Origin: Caulobacter sp.
GTDB lineage: Bacteria; Pseudomonadota; Alphaproteobacteria; Caulobacterales; Caulobacteraceae
Length of the DNA: 55,704 bases
Direction of reading: 5' to 3'
Assembly: GCA_028291055.1 (NCBI GenBank)
Contig: JAQGIP010000119.1
Span: forward strand, 1-55,704
Below, piece after piece: positions 17,551 to 26,693 of the stretch (positions are counted from its first letter, which is position 1; each line of letters opens with the position of its first letter). A program made the position numbers and the translations under genes. Below the pieces are notes generated by a model that did no database searches, was not told the DNA's origin, and saw only the letters and a list, made by a program, of their open reading frames with translations.

Positions 17551-18630
17551 ATGGATATCGGCGTCTTCATCCCCATCGCCAACAACGGCTGGATCATGTC
17601 GGCGACCTCGCCGCAGTACATGCCCACCTTCGATCTCAACAAGGAAATCACGCTGAAGGCGGAGAAGTACGGGCTCGAGTTCGCGCTTTCGATGATCAAG
17701 CTGCACGGCTTCGGGGGCGAAACCGAGTTCTGGGACTATGCCCTGGAGAGCTTCACCCTGATGGCCGGCCTGGCCGCCGTCACCGACAGGATCAAGCTCT
17801 ATGCCTCCGTGCCCGTGCTGGCGGTGCCGCCGGCCTTCGCGGCGCGCATGGCGGTGACCATCGATTCCATCAGTCACGGCCGTTTCGGCATCAACATCGT
17901 CTCGGGCTGGCAGAAGGCGGAATACGACCAGATGAATATCTGGCCGGGCGAGGAGCATTTCGCGCGCCGCTACGACTACTGCGCCGAATACGTCACCGTG
18001 ATGAAGGACCTGTGGGAGAGCGGCGAGAGCAACTTCAAGGGCGACTACTTCACCATGAAGGACTGCCGCCTGCTGCCGAAGCCGCAGGCCAAGATCGACA
18101 TCATCTGCGCGGGCCAGAGCCAGACGGGCGTGGACTTTGCCGCCGCCCATGCGGACTACAACTTCTGCTTCGGCATGGGCCTGAACGAGCCGCTGAAATG
18201 CCAGCCGGCGGTGCAGCGCAACGTCGACGCCTCGATCAAGTCGGGCCGCAAATGCGAAGCCCTGCTGCTGTTCATGGTCATCGCCGACGAGACCGACGAG
18301 GCCGCCATGGCCAAATGGGAGCACTATAAGGAAGGCGCCGACATGGACGCCATCGCCTGGATGAACCACCAGGGCGAGGCCGACCCGCGCGCCAGCCTCG
18401 ACGTCTCGGCCATCTACATGAGCCGTCCGCCAAGCGCGATGAACCTCAACATCGGCACCCTGGTGGGCAGCTACGAAACCGTAGCCCGGCTGATGGACGA
18501 GATCGCCGAGGTGAAGGGCGCGGCCGGCGTCATGCTGACCTTCGACGACTTCCTGGTGGGCTTGGACCAGTTCGGCCAGCGCATCCAGCCGCTGATGAAG
18601 ACCCGCGCCCACATCAAGACCGCCGCCTGA
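17551..18630 (+). CDS. rutA: Pyrimidine monooxygenase RutA
   Basis: 359 residues from ATG 17551, with CGGAG about eight bases upstream. RutA is an FMN-dependent, luciferase-like monooxygenase that opens the uracil or thymine ring to a ureidoacrylate product. Seen: N-terminal [17 protein letters not shown], the [20 protein letters not shown] segment, [19 protein letters not shown] and the conserved [13 protein letters not shown]. Length fits the family. It is first in a run with rutB (3-bp gap) and rutC. No dedicated flavin reductase (rutF) is present in the window, so FMNH2 must come from elsewhere. Confidence 0.95.
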   Translation: MDIGVFIPIANNGWIMSATSPQYMPTFDLNKEITLKAEKYGLEFALSMIKLHGFGGETEFWDYALESFTLMAGLAAVTDRIKLYASVPVLAVPPAFAARMAVTIDSISHGRFGINIVSGWQKAEYDQMNIWPGEEHFARRYDYCAEYVTVMKDLWESGESNFKGDYFTMKDCRLLPKPQAKIDIICAGQSQTGVDFAAAHADYNFCFGMGLNEPLKCQPAVQRNVDASIKSGRKCEALLLFMVIADETDEAAMAKWEHYKEGADMDAIAWMNHQGEADPRASLDVSAIYMSRPPSAMNLNIGTLVGSYETVARLMDEIAEVKGAAGVMLTFDDFLVGLDQFGQRIQPLMKTRAHIKTAA

Positions 18631-18633
18631 ATC

Positions 18634-19350
18634 ATGGATCGCCCGACCATTCCCCGAGAGGGCGCCGTCACCCTGCCCGCCCGGCCCGAAGCCCTGCCGA
18701 TCAACCCGCGCGAGACCGCATTGATCGTGGTCGACATGCAAAACGCCTATGCCAGCCCGGGCGGCTATCTCGACCTGGCCGGCTTCGACATCGAGGGCGC
18801 GGCGGGCGTCATCCAGAAGATCGGCCTGCTGGTCGAGGCGGCGCGGAAGGCCGGCATCACCGTGGTCTTCTTCCAGAACGGCTGGGACAAGGATTACGTC
18901 GAGGCCGGCGGCCCGGGCTCGCCCAACTGGTGGAAGTCCAACGCGCTGAAGACCATGCGCGACAAGCCTGAGCTGGAAGGCACGCTGCTGGCCAAGGGCG
19001 GCTGGGACTATGAGCTGGTCGACGCCCTGAAGCCCCAGCCCGGCGACATCCTGATCCAGAAGCCGCGCTACAGCGCCTTCTACAACACCAACCTCGACTC
19101 CGTGCTGCGCGCACGGGGCATCAAGAACCTGGCCTACTGCGGTATCGCCACCAACGTCTGCGTCGAGAGCACGCTGCGCGACGGCTACCACCTGGAATAT
19201 TTCAGCGTCCTGCTCGAAGACGCCTGCCACCAGGCCGGCCCCCGCGAGATGCACGACGCCGCCGTCTTCAACGTCGAGAAGTTCTTCGGCTGGGTCTCCA
19301 ACACCGCCGACTTCTGCGGGACGGTCTCTCAAGCGCCACCCAACACTTAA
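18634..19350 (+). CDS. rutB: Ureidoacrylate amidohydrolase RutB
   Basis: 238 residues. An isochorismatase-like cysteine hydrolase that releases carbamate from ureidoacrylate in the Rut pathway. The expected triad is visible: Asp34 (IVVDMQNAY), Lys143 ([11 protein letters not shown]) and Cys176 ([11 protein letters not shown]). ATG 18634 lies three bases after the rutA stop with no clear ribosome-binding site, which suggests translational coupling. Confidence 0.95.
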   Translation: MDRPTIPREGAVTLPARPEALPINPRETALIVVDMQNAYASPGGYLDLAGFDIEGAAGVIQKIGLLVEAARKAGITVVFFQNGWDKDYVEAGGPGSPNWWKSNALKTMRDKPELEGTLLAKGGWDYELVDALKPQPGDILIQKPRYSAFYNTNLDSVLRARGIKNLAYCGIATNVCVESTLRDGYHLEYFSVLLEDACHQAGPREMHDAAVFNVEKFFGWVSNTADFCGTVSQAPPNT

Positions 19351-19362
19351 GGAGAGGCATGA

Positions 19363-19752
19363 ATGCCCAAGACCGTCCTCATCCCGCCCGGGACCCAGAC
19401 CCCCATCGCGCCCTTCAGCCCGGGGACCATGGCGGACGGGGTGATCTACACCTCCGGCACCCTGGCCTTCGACAAGGACAACAACGTCGCCCACGTCGGC
19501 GATGCGGCCGCCCAGACGCGCCAGGTGCTGGAGACCATCAAGTCGGTGATCGAGACCGGCGGCGGCACCATGGCCGACGTCACCTACAACCAGATCTTCA
19601 TCAAGGACTGGGCCGACTACGCCGCCATCAACACCGTCTATGCGGAGTATTTCCCCGGCGACAAGCCAGCCCGCTTCTGCATCCAGTGCGGCCTGGTGCG
19701 CCCTGATTTCCTGGTCGAGATCGCCTCCATCGCCCACACCGGCAAGAAGTAA
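19363..19752 (+). CDS. rutC: RutC, RidA-family aminoacrylate deaminase
   Basis: 129 residues. A RidA/YjgF-fold protein placed in the Rut pathway at the 3-aminoacrylate step. Seen: [35 protein letters not shown], and [18 protein letters not shown] with the conserved arginine. AAGGAGAGG precedes two overlapping ATGs; only the one at 19363 opens the RidA frame. Twelve bases separate it from rutB. Confidence 0.94.
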   Translation: MPKTVLIPPGTQTPIAPFSPGTMADGVIYTSGTLAFDKDNNVAHVGDAAAQTRQVLETIKSVIETGGGTMADVTYNQIFIKDWADYAAINTVYAEYFPGDKPARFCIQCGLVRPDFLVEIASIAHTGKK

Positions 19753-19753
19753 C

Positions 19754-20356
19754 GTGGCGCCCAAGACCCTCAACGGCCGCACCGCCGACCACGAGGTCGC
19801 CGACCAGTTCCTGACCCGCTGGAGCCCGCGCGCCTTCACCGGCGAGCCGATCAGCGACGCCACCCTGATGCAGCTGTTCGAGGCGGCCCGCTGGGCGCCC
19901 TCGGCCTTCAACCTGCAGCCCTGGCGCTTCGTCTATGCCCGGCGCGACAGCGAGCACTGGGAGCGGCTCTACAGCATCCTCATCGAATATAACCGCATGT
20001 GGGTTTCCACCGCCTCGGCCCTGGCCTTCGTCATCTCCGACCGCTTCCGGCGCAAGGAGGGCGAGGCGCCCGTCCCGTCCTACAGCCACTCCTTCGACGC
20101 CGGCGCCGCCTGGGGCTTTCTCGCATTGCAGGCCCACCACATGGGCCTCGCCGCCCACGGCATGACCGGCTTCGACCCCGACCTGGCCTACGCCGACCTC
20201 GGCGTGCCCGAGAGCGACTACCGCATCGAAGCCGCCATCGCGATCGGCCGGCCCACGACACCGCAGGTGCTGCCCGAGATGTTCCGCGCGCGCGAGGTTC
20301 CGAGTTCGCGCCATCCGGTCAGCGGGTTCGTGTTTGAGGGGCGGTTTGGAGACTGA
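19754..20356 (+). CDS. Nitroreductase-family protein, fourth gene of the rut run
   Basis: 200 residues from GTG 19754, which follows the rutC stop by one base. An ATG at 19640 in the same frame lies inside rutC and is rejected. Seen: nitroreductase signature RWSPRAFTGEPISDATLMQL, ARWAPSAFNLQPWRFV, and C-terminal EAAIAIGRP. FMN-binding NAD(P)H oxidoreductase fold. It does not read like Escherichia coli RutE as I remember it. It may still do the same job (reducing malonic semialdehyde) or supply reduced flavin to RutA; both are inferences from its place in the operon. Confidence 0.85.
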   Translation: MAPKTLNGRTADHEVADQFLTRWSPRAFTGEPISDATLMQLFEAARWAPSAFNLQPWRFVYARRDSEHWERLYSILIEYNRMWVSTASALAFVISDRFRRKEGEAPVPSYSHSFDAGAAWGFLALQAHHMGLAAHGMTGFDPDLAYADLGVPESDYRIEAAIAIGRPTTPQVLPEMFRAREVPSSRHPVSGFVFEGRFGD

Positions 20357-20358
20357 CG

Positions 20359-20637
20359 GTGAACGAAGTCGCCTCTGGCCTTGTCGCAATCCTTCTTGAT
20401 CCCACGGCAGGGGAAGACGAGCGCGACGATGCGGCGATGGACTTAGACCAGCATCCAAACCCGGAGGTGCTCCTAGATAAGGGGACACTATACTTATCTC
20501 CAGCGGTGCGGAGAGAGCGGGCAGCCATCGCGATGGAGATAAGTATAGTGTCCCCTTATCTACCTTATCTAACTGCAGCGACGATGTCGGGATTGCCCTG
20601 TCCGGCGCGTCCTGTGGATAGATGCCTATCCAGCCCG
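20359..20637 (+). pseudogene. HEAT-repeat-like gene broken by a REPIN element
   Basis: GTG 20359 has GGAG seven to eight bases upstream, three bases after the nitroreductase stop. The first 38 residues look genuine (ILLDPTAGEDERDDAAMDL resembles the start of small HEAT-like repeat proteins). The frame then runs into a palindromic element at 20475-20561. Beyond it, in another frame, CSDDVGIALSGASCG looks like a leftover of the same kind of protein. I read this as a small gene destroyed by the repeat. The family call is tentative. Confidence 0.45.
20475..20561. repeat. REPIN-like inverted repeat, GGGGACA family, copy 1
   Basis: Two perfect 28-bp arms (20475-20502 and 20534-20561) flank a 31-bp loop. 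Each arm carries GGGGACACTATACTTATCTC. The architecture, two inverted palindromic units with a loop near 30 bp, is shared with the elements at 41292 and 46503. It is typical of repeats mobilised by RAYT (Y1-type) transposases; no such transposase gene is in the window. Confidence 0.85.
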
Positions 20638-20639
20638 CC

Positions 20640-21248
20640 CTATCGGCCCGCCAGCCAGGCCGCTTCCGCCGCCAGCATCGCCTCGGTCAGGTCCGGCCTG
20701 TCCGCGCCCGCCAGGTCGGGCCGGGGTGTCTTGCCGCTCTCCACCAGCACGTAGGACAGGAAGCGATAGCTCTGCCGGTAGCCGGCCAGCCGCGCCGCGT
20801 CGAAGACCGGGACCTCGCCCGGAACCTGGGCGGAAATGCTATCGATGAAATAGACCGGGCGCAGCGAGACGATGCCCCAACGCCCCCCAAGACTATCGGG
20901 CCGCCGTTCCGCCCGCACATGCAGCCGCGCCTGGCTGGTCACCGTCACCGCCACATAGCCCACCTTGCCGGGCAGCAGGATGGCGCAGCCGCTCTCGGCC
21001 AGGGCGCGGTCGCCGTTCACGCTGACGATGCTGGGCGCCATCTGGTGCAGGTGGCGCACCCCCGCCGCGAAGGCTGTCTTCGAGGCCTCGACGAATTCGG
21101 GCCCGGACGTCTCGATCCACGAAATGCTGACCAGGCTGTCGGGGTGGTAGCAGGCCGCCAGCCGCTCCCACTGGCCCTGATCGCGCGCCGCCCGCTCGGT
21201 CTGCACCAGCTCGGCCACGGCCAGCTTGTCCAACATCGCCCCGTCCAT
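20640..21248 (-). CDS. NTF2-like/SnoaL-like protein
   Basis: 202 residues from ATG 21248 (GAGG upstream; a GTG one codon earlier is possible). The opening LAVAELVQTERAARDQGQWERLAACYHPDSLVSISW is characteristic of the cone-shaped NTF2-like fold in SnoaL-type proteins, with W-to-Y/H pocket residues. These proteins are small enzymes or ligand binders. The neighbours do not suggest a substrate. It converges on the broken HEAT-like gene. Confidence 0.75.
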   Translation of the reverse strand: MDGAMLDKLAVAELVQTERAARDQGQWERLAACYHPDSLVSISWIETSGPEFVEASKTAFAAGVRHLHQMAPSIVSVNGDRALAESGCAILLPGKVGYVAVTVTSQARLHVRAERRPDSLGGRWGIVSLRPVYFIDSISAQVPGEVPVFDAARLAGYRQSYRFLSYVLVESGKTPRPDLAGADRPDLTEAMLAAEAAWLAGR

Positions 21249-21280
21249 CACCCTGCCCTCAACGCCGCCAAGGAATCCCC

Positions 21281-21841
21281 ATGCGCAAACTGATCGTAAC
21301 CGAGTTCGTGTCGCTTGACGGCGTCATGGAGGCCCCCGGCGGCGAGCCCGGCTATGCCCACACCGGCTGGGTCGGCGACCACCCGTTCGGCCGCCACTTC
21401 GACTACAAGCTGACCGAGGTCATGGAAACCGAGGCCACCCTGCTGGGCCGGGTGACCTACGAGTCCTTCGCCGGCGCCTGGCCCGACCGCGACGGCCCGA
21501 TGGCCGACAAGCTGAACGCCATGCCGAAGTTCGTCATCTCCAACACGATGAAGACGGCCGACTGGAACAACTCCACCGTCCTCGGCGGCGACATGGTGAC
21601 ATCCGTGAAGGCGCTGAAGGCCGACGGCGACGGCATCCTCCAGGTCCCCGGCAGCCGCACCCTGGTCCACGGCCTGCTGAAGGCCGGGCTGGTGGATGAA
21701 CTCCACCTGATGGTCTTCCCGGTGATCCTGGGCAGCGGCTTCAAGTGGTATCCCGAAGGCCCGGACAAGATCGCCCTGAAGCTGGCCGAGACCATCGGCT
21801 TCGCCAGCGGAGTGTCGGTGCTGGTCTACGAGAAGGCCTAG
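21281..21841 (+). CDS. Dihydrofolate reductase/RibD C-terminal-fold protein
   Basis: 186 residues; ATG 21281 follows AAGGAA. Seen: MRKLIVTEFVSLDGVMEAPGG, LLGRVTYESFAGAWP, FVISNTMKTADWNNS, and the NADPH-binding-like GDGILQVPGSRTLVHGL followed by DELHLMVFPVILGSG. This is the YyaP/RibD-C group of small reductases. Members are rarely characterised and are not the folA housekeeping enzyme. Function beyond a likely NADPH-dependent reductase is unknown. Confidence 0.85.
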   Translation: MRKLIVTEFVSLDGVMEAPGGEPGYAHTGWVGDHPFGRHFDYKLTEVMETEATLLGRVTYESFAGAWPDRDGPMADKLNAMPKFVISNTMKTADWNNSTVLGGDMVTSVKALKADGDGILQVPGSRTLVHGLLKAGLVDELHLMVFPVILGSGFKWYPEGPDKIALKLAETIGFASGVSVLVYEKA

Positions 21842-21848
21842 CCGGCCG

Positions 21849-24221
21849 CTAGGACCCGTAGGGCACCCAGATCGTCTTCACCTGGGTCGCGCGGCGCATG
21901 GTCTCGCGCTCACCGCCCTTGCCCATCCAGTCGCGGCCCCTGCCGCCGTTGACCCAGGTCTGCTTGAGGTTGCCCACCGAGGCGGCCTCCGCCGCGCGGC
22001 TGCCTTCCACCGAGCCGTGGTACCAGAGGGCATCGACCTGATCGTGCTCCGACAGGGTCTTGGCCAACACGTCGCGCTCGCCGGTGACGATGTTGATCAC
22101 CCCGGCCGGCACATCGGAGGTTTCCAGCACCTGGTAGAGGTCGGTGGCCAGCAGCGGGAAACGTTGAGAGGGGATCACCACCACGCGGTTGCCCATGGCG
22201 ATGGCGGGCGCGACCAGCGACACGAAGCTGAGCAGCGGCTGCGGGTCCGGACAGACGATGCCGATGATGCCGAGCGGCTCATGCACGGTGACCGCCAGCT
22301 GCTTGCTCGGGACCTTCAACGCCGGGCTTTCATACTTGTCGGCCCAGGCGGCGGCGGCGAACAACCGCTCGATGCTACGCGCCACGCCGGCGGCGGCCTG
22401 CTTGGGGCTGCCCCCGGCCACGGCCACCAACCGCGCCTCGAACTCCTCGGCGCGAACGGCCAGGTTCTCGGCCCAATAGTAGAGGATCTGCGCGCGGTTA
22501 TGGGCCGTGGACGACGACCAGCTCTCGGCGGCGAAGGCGGCTTCCACGGCGTCGCGGATGTCCTTGCGGTTGCCCTCGCCGACCCGGCCCGCGTGGCGGC
22601 CGTCAGCGGTATAGACCTCGGTGGTCGATCCGCCGTCGGGCCGCGTCTGCTTGCCGCCGATGTAGTTCCTGGGCGTGCGGTCGATGACCCCGGCCACCGG
22701 CGCCCCGCCCGCGTTCGGCTTGGCGGGCGGCAGCACGGCGGGGTCGTCCGTCCAGAGGCTCTCCGATTGCAGGTAGGCCTCCAGCCCGGCCCGGCCGCCC
22801 TCCCGGCCGAACCCACTCTCCTTGTAGCCGCCAAAGGGCGCGGCGGCGTCGAACTGGTTGGCGGTGTTGACCCACACCACCCCGGCCTTCAGCTCCGCGG
22901 CGATCTCCAGCGCGCGGTTGATGTCCTGGCTCCAGACGGCGGCGGCCAGGCCATAGCGGCTGTTGTTGGCCAGCTGCACCGCCTCCTTCACCGAGCGGAA
23001 GCTCATCACGGTCAAGACGGGCCCGAAAATCTCCTCGCACCAGGCCGTGTTGCCCGTGCCCACCCCGGTGATCAGGGTCGGCGGATAGAAGCTGCCCTCG
23101 GTGGGCATGGCGATATCCGGCTGCCAGATCTCCGCGCCCTCGGACCGCGACTGGTCCACGAGCGCGCTCACCCGCTCCTTCTGCACCGGCGCCACCAGGG
23201 CGCCCATGTCGATCACCTTGTCGAGCGGATCGCCCACCCGGAACTGGCCAAGCCGCGCCTTCAGCTTGGCGACCAGCTTGTCGGCCACGCCCTCTTCCAC
23301 CAGCAGCCGTGATCCGGCGCAGCAGACCTCGCCCTGGTTGAACCAGATGGCGTCCACCAGCCCCTCGGCGGCGCTGTCCAGGTCGGCGTCTTCCAGCACG
23401 ATGAAGGGCGACTTGCCGCCCAGCTCCATGGTCAGGCTCTTGCCCGACCCCGCCGTGCGCGCCCGGATCAGCTTGCCCACCTCGGTCGAGCCGGTGAAGG
23501 CGATCTTGGCCACGTCCGGATGATCGACGATGGCCTGGCCCGTCTCGCCCGCCCCGGTGACGATGTTGATCACCCCGGCCGGCACGCCCGCTTCCTGGCA
23601 GAGTTCGGCGAAGTAGAGGGCGCTCAGCGAGGTATGCTCGGCGGGCTTCAACACCACCGTGTTGCCGCAGGCGATGGCCGGCGCGATCTTCCAGGCCAGC
23701 ATCAGCAGCGGGAAGTTCCAGGGGATGATCTGCCCCACCACGCCCAGCGGTTTGCGCCCCGGAAGCTCCTCGTCCAGCAGCTGCGCCCAGCCGGCGTGAT
23801 AATAGAAATGCCGCGCGACCAGGGGCACGTCGATGTCGCGGGTCTCGCGGATCGGCTTGCCGTTATCCAGGCTCTCCAGCACCGCCAGGAAGCGGCTCTG
23901 CTTCTGGATCAGCCGGGCCAGCGCATAGAGCACCTTGGCCCGCTCATGGCCGCTGGTCTTCGACCACACCGGGAAGGCCGCCCGCGCCGAGGCCACCGCC
24001 CGGTCCACGTCCTTGGGCGTCGCCACCCCCACCCGCGCCAGCGGATTGCCGGTGGCGGGCTCCAGCGCGCTCAGCGTGCCGCCGGTCGCCTTGACCCAGT
24101 CGCCGCCGACGAACAGGCCAAAGCCATCCTCGTGCTTGGCCAGCCAGGCGCGCACCGCCTCGGCGGACTCGGGCGCCGGCCCGTATTCCATGGTCTGAAA
24201 GATCTCGGCCACGCGGGTCAT
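21849..24221 (-). CDS. Two-domain aldehyde dehydrogenase, ALDH16-like
   Basis: 790 residues, far longer than ordinary aldehyde dehydrogenases of about 490. The N-terminal domain is complete: IPWNFPLLMLAWKIAPAIAC, GSTEVGKLI, the general base in MELGGKSPF, and catalytic Cys300 in NQGEVCCAG. After about residue 500 a second, shorter ALDH-like domain (NYIGGKQTRP to VWVPYGS region) has the NAD-domain pattern EPLGIIGIVCP and AIAMGNRVVVIPS but no catalytic cysteine. This layout matches ALDH16. ATG 24221 begins one codon after the deoC stop, so the two are translationally coupled. Likely oxidises the acetaldehyde made by the aldolase to acetate; the pairing supports this but does not prove it. Confidence 0.88.
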   Translation of the reverse strand: MTRVAEIFQTMEYGPAPESAEAVRAWLAKHEDGFGLFVGGDWVKATGGTLSALEPATGNPLARVGVATPKDVDRAVASARAAFPVWSKTSGHERAKVLYALARLIQKQSRFLAVLESLDNGKPIRETRDIDVPLVARHFYYHAGWAQLLDEELPGRKPLGVVGQIIPWNFPLLMLAWKIAPAIACGNTVVLKPAEHTSLSALYFAELCQEAGVPAGVINIVTGAGETGQAIVDHPDVAKIAFTGSTEVGKLIRARTAGSGKSLTMELGGKSPFIVLEDADLDSAAEGLVDAIWFNQGEVCCAGSRLLVEEGVADKLVAKLKARLGQFRVGDPLDKVIDMGALVAPVQKERVSALVDQSRSEGAEIWQPDIAMPTEGSFYPPTLITGVGTGNTAWCEEIFGPVLTVMSFRSVKEAVQLANNSRYGLAAAVWSQDINRALEIAAELKAGVVWVNTANQFDAAAPFGGYKESGFGREGGRAGLEAYLQSESLWTDDPAVLPPAKPNAGGAPVAGVIDRTPRNYIGGKQTRPDGGSTTEVYTADGRHAGRVGEGNRKDIRDAVEAAFAAESWSSSTAHNRAQILYYWAENLAVRAEEFEARLVAVAGGSPKQAAAGVARSIERLFAAAAWADKYESPALKVPSKQLAVTVHEPLGIIGIVCPDPQPLLSFVSLVAPAIAMGNRVVVIPSQRFPLLATDLYQVLETSDVPAGVINIVTGERDVLAKTLSEHDQVDALWYHGSVEGSRAAEAASVGNLKQTWVNGGRGRDWMGKGGERETMRRATQVKTIWVPYGS

Positions 24222-24224
24222 CAG

Positions 24225-25226
24225 CTATCCCAGGGGGTGACGGTGGGCGGCCGAATAGCGGCCGGTGAGGAAGTGTTCGAGCTGGCGCTCGATATCGCCC
24301 AGCAGCGCCGAGGCGCCGAAGCGGAACAGGTGCGGCGAAAGCCAGGCGTCGCCCAGCTCCTCCTTCATCAGGGTCAGATACGACAGCGCCGTCTTGGCCG
24401 CCCGGATGCCGCCGGCCGGCTTGAAGCCCACCTGCCAGCCGGTGCGCTCCAGATAGTCGCGGATCTGGCGCACCATGATCAGGCTGACCGGCAGGGTGGC
24501 GTTCACCCCCTCCATGCCCGTCGACGTCTTGATGAAGTCCGCGCCCGCCATCATGCAGGCCATCGAGGCCTTGCCGACCTTGTCCGCCGCGCCCAGTTCA
24601 CCGGTGGCGATGATCGCCTTTAAATGCGCCGGCCCGCAGGCCTCGCGGAAGGCCTTCACCTCGTCATAGAGGGCGGCCCAGTCGCCGGTCAGCACATGGC
24701 GGCGCGAGATGACGATATCGATCTCCCGCGCGCCGGCCGCGACGCTCTCGCCGATCTCCGCCAGCCGCACCTTGAACGGCGACAGGCCCGCCGGGAAACC
24801 CGTAGAGACGGCGGCCACCGGGATGTTGGTCCCCTCCAGCGCCTTCACCGCCGTCTCGACCATCTCGTGATAGACGCAGACCGCGCCGACCGTGAGGTTC
24901 AGCTCGGCCACCCCGAGAGCCTCGGCCAGGTCGCGCCGGATCGGATGCTTCGCCTTGGCGCACAGCCGCTGCACGCGGCCCGGGGTGTCGTCCCCGGCCA
25001 GGGTGGTCAGGTCCATGCAGGTGACGGCCTTCAGCAGCCAGGCCGCCTGCCAGTCCTTCTTGACGGTGCGCCGCCCGCCCAGACTGTCGATGCGCCGCTC
25101 CACCGCGCTGCGGTTCACCCGCACCGCCTCCACCCAGGACGCGTCGAAGGGTACGCCCGGATTGCGCTCGGGTTCGTTGTGTGAGGGTGCGGGAGCGTCG
25201 CTGCGCCCGACTGCGTGAATTGCCAT
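24225..25226 (-). CDS. deoC: Deoxyribose-phosphate aldolase, eukaryotic-like DERA type
   Basis: 333 residues from ATG 25226. Cleaves 2-deoxyribose-5-phosphate to glyceraldehyde-3-phosphate and acetaldehyde by a Schiff-base class I mechanism. Lys233 in GADFIKTSTGMEG is the Schiff-base lysine; the second lysine is in GFKPAGGIRA. Blocks such as KKDWQAAWLLKAVT, DLTTLAGDDT, RLCAKAKHPIRRDL and HLKAIIATGELG read much more like animal DERA than like Escherichia coli DeoC (about 259 residues), from memory of those families. It lies directly upstream of the ALDH16-like gene and downstream of deoB. Start is uncertain: an upstream GTG at 25265 is also in frame. Confidence 0.92.
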   Translation of the reverse strand: MAIHAVGRSDAPAPSHNEPERNPGVPFDASWVEAVRVNRSAVERRIDSLGGRRTVKKDWQAAWLLKAVTCMDLTTLAGDDTPGRVQRLCAKAKHPIRRDLAEALGVAELNLTVGAVCVYHEMVETAVKALEGTNIPVAAVSTGFPAGLSPFKVRLAEIGESVAAGAREIDIVISRRHVLTGDWAALYDEVKAFREACGPAHLKAIIATGELGAADKVGKASMACMMAGADFIKTSTGMEGVNATLPVSLIMVRQIRDYLERTGWQVGFKPAGGIRAAKTALSYLTLMKEELGDAWLSPHLFRFGASALLGDIERQLEHFLTGRYSAAHRHPLG

Positions 25227-25272
25227 ATCGATCAGCTTTCTAGCCGGACCTGAACTGTTGCCCACCCCTCTT

Positions 25273-25379
25273 CCGCTCGTCCCCGCGCAGGCGGGGATCC
25301 AAGCGGTCGATGAGCTTTAGGCGGGAGCGCCTAACCCTGCCAACCCAGCTTGGGCCCCCGCCTTCGCGGGGGTGAGCGG
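25273..25379. repeat. Inverted pair of tetraloop hairpins, CCGCTC family, copy 1
   Basis: Arm 1 (25273-25304) starts CCGCTCGTCCCCGCGC and arm 2 (25348-25379) ends GCGGGGGTGAGCGGA. Each arm is itself a GC hairpin with a four-base loop, and the two arms also pair with each other imperfectly. It fills most of the deoB-deoC gap, where it could act on mRNA stability or readthrough. Related copies lie at 35489 and 54454. Confidence 0.75.
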
Positions 25380-25391
25380 AGTGTGGGGTGG

Positions 25392-26600
25392 TCAGAGGAA
25401 GGAGACGCCGTTGGCCAGCGGGGTCAAGCCCAGATGCTGCGCCAAGGTCTGCCCGATGTCGGCGAAGGTCTCGCGCCGCCCCACATTGCCGGGCGTCACG
25501 CCGGGCCCGAAGGCCAGCACCGGGGTGAATTCGCGGGTGTGGTCGGTCCCGCCCCAGGTGGGGTCGCAGCCATGGTCGGCGCTGATCACCATCAGGTCGC
25601 CGGGGCGCAACCGCGCCTGCATGTCGGGCAACCACCCGTCGAACGTCTCCAGCGCCGCCGCATAGCCGGCCACGTCGCGCCGGTGTCCGAACACGCTGTC
25701 GAAGTCGTTGAAGTTGGTGACGATCAGCGAGCCTTCCGCCGCCTCGTCCAGGCTCCTCTTGAACTGACCCAGCACGGCTTCGTTGTCCCCGGCCTTGAGC
25801 GTCTTGGTCACCCCGCGATGGCCGAAGATGTCCGACACCTTGCCGATCGCCCAGGTCTCGCCCCCGGTGGCTTCCACCTGGTCCAGCAGGGTCGGCCCGT
25901 GCGGCGGGATCGGCAGGTCGCGCCGGTTGCCGGTGCGCTTGAACCCACCCGCATGCTCGCCCACGAACGGCCGCGCGATGATGCGCCCCACGGTATAGGG
26001 ATCGGCCAGCTCACGGGCGATGGCGCAGACCTCGTACAACCGCTCCAGCCCGAAATGCCCCTCGTGCGCCGCGATCTGCAGCACGCTGTCGCCGGAGGTG
26101 TAGAGGATCGGCTTGCCGGTGCGGATGCTCTCCTCGCCGAGCTCGTCCAGCACCGTCGTGCCCGACGCATGCTTGTTGCCCAGCAGGCCGGGCAGCCCGG
26201 CGCGCGCGATCAGCGCCTGCGTCAGCGCCGGCGGAAAGCTGTCGGTCAGCGGGAAATACCCCCAGTCGAACTCGACCGGCAGGCCCAGCATCTCCCAATG
26301 CCCCGAGGGCGTGTCCTTGCCCCGGCTGATCTCGCGCGCGAAGCCGTAGCGCCCGGTGATCTGGTCGGGATGCGGCACGGGCAGGCCGTATCCGGCCGCC
26401 TCTTCCCCCGCCAACCCAAGGCCCAGCCGCGCCAGGTTCGGCACCTTCAGCGGCCCAGAACGCAGCCCGTCGCGGTCCGCCGCGCCCGCCGCACAGGCCT
26501 GCGCAATGTGGCCGAAGGTGTTGGCGCCCCGGTCGAAGTCATTGGCGTCGGGCGCGCTGCCCACGCCGAAGCTGTCCAGGACACAAAGAATGGCGCGCAT
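25392..26600 (-). CDS. deoB: Phosphopentomutase DeoB
   Basis: 402 residues, standard for the family. Interconverts (deoxy)ribose-1- and 5-phosphate, the step between thymidine phosphorylase and the aldolase. Alkaline-phosphatase-superfamily features: metal-binding ILCVLDSFGVGSAPDA, catalytic Thr in GKDTPSGHWEM, GDSVLQIAAHE, NFNDFDSVFGHRRD, and the metal site SADHGCDPTWGGTDHTRE. Same strand as deoC and the aldehyde dehydrogenase, with 165 bp and one palindromic repeat between. Confidence 0.96.
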   Translation of the reverse strand: MRAILCVLDSFGVGSAPDANDFDRGANTFGHIAQACAAGAADRDGLRSGPLKVPNLARLGLGLAGEEAAGYGLPVPHPDQITGRYGFAREISRGKDTPSGHWEMLGLPVEFDWGYFPLTDSFPPALTQALIARAGLPGLLGNKHASGTTVLDELGEESIRTGKPILYTSGDSVLQIAAHEGHFGLERLYEVCAIARELADPYTVGRIIARPFVGEHAGGFKRTGNRRDLPIPPHGPTLLDQVEATGGETWAIGKVSDIFGHRGVTKTLKAGDNEAVLGQFKRSLDEAAEGSLIVTNFNDFDSVFGHRRDVAGYAAALETFDGWLPDMQARLRPGDLMVISADHGCDPTWGGTDHTREFTPVLAFGPGVTPGNVGRRETFADIGQTLAQHLGLTPLANGVSFL

Positions 26601-26693
26601 TTCGGCACTCTACACTCATCCGCGCCCGGCGGGCGGATTCCGGCTGAAGGGCCGGGGAATATAGATAGCTTTTCCCGCTCAAGGGAGAGCGGA

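Noticed and set aside
17083..19911. A 942-codon minus-strand open frame across the rut operon
   Set aside because: The plus strand encodes RutA, RutB and RutC with all key residues; the minus frame has none and arises from high GC codon bias.
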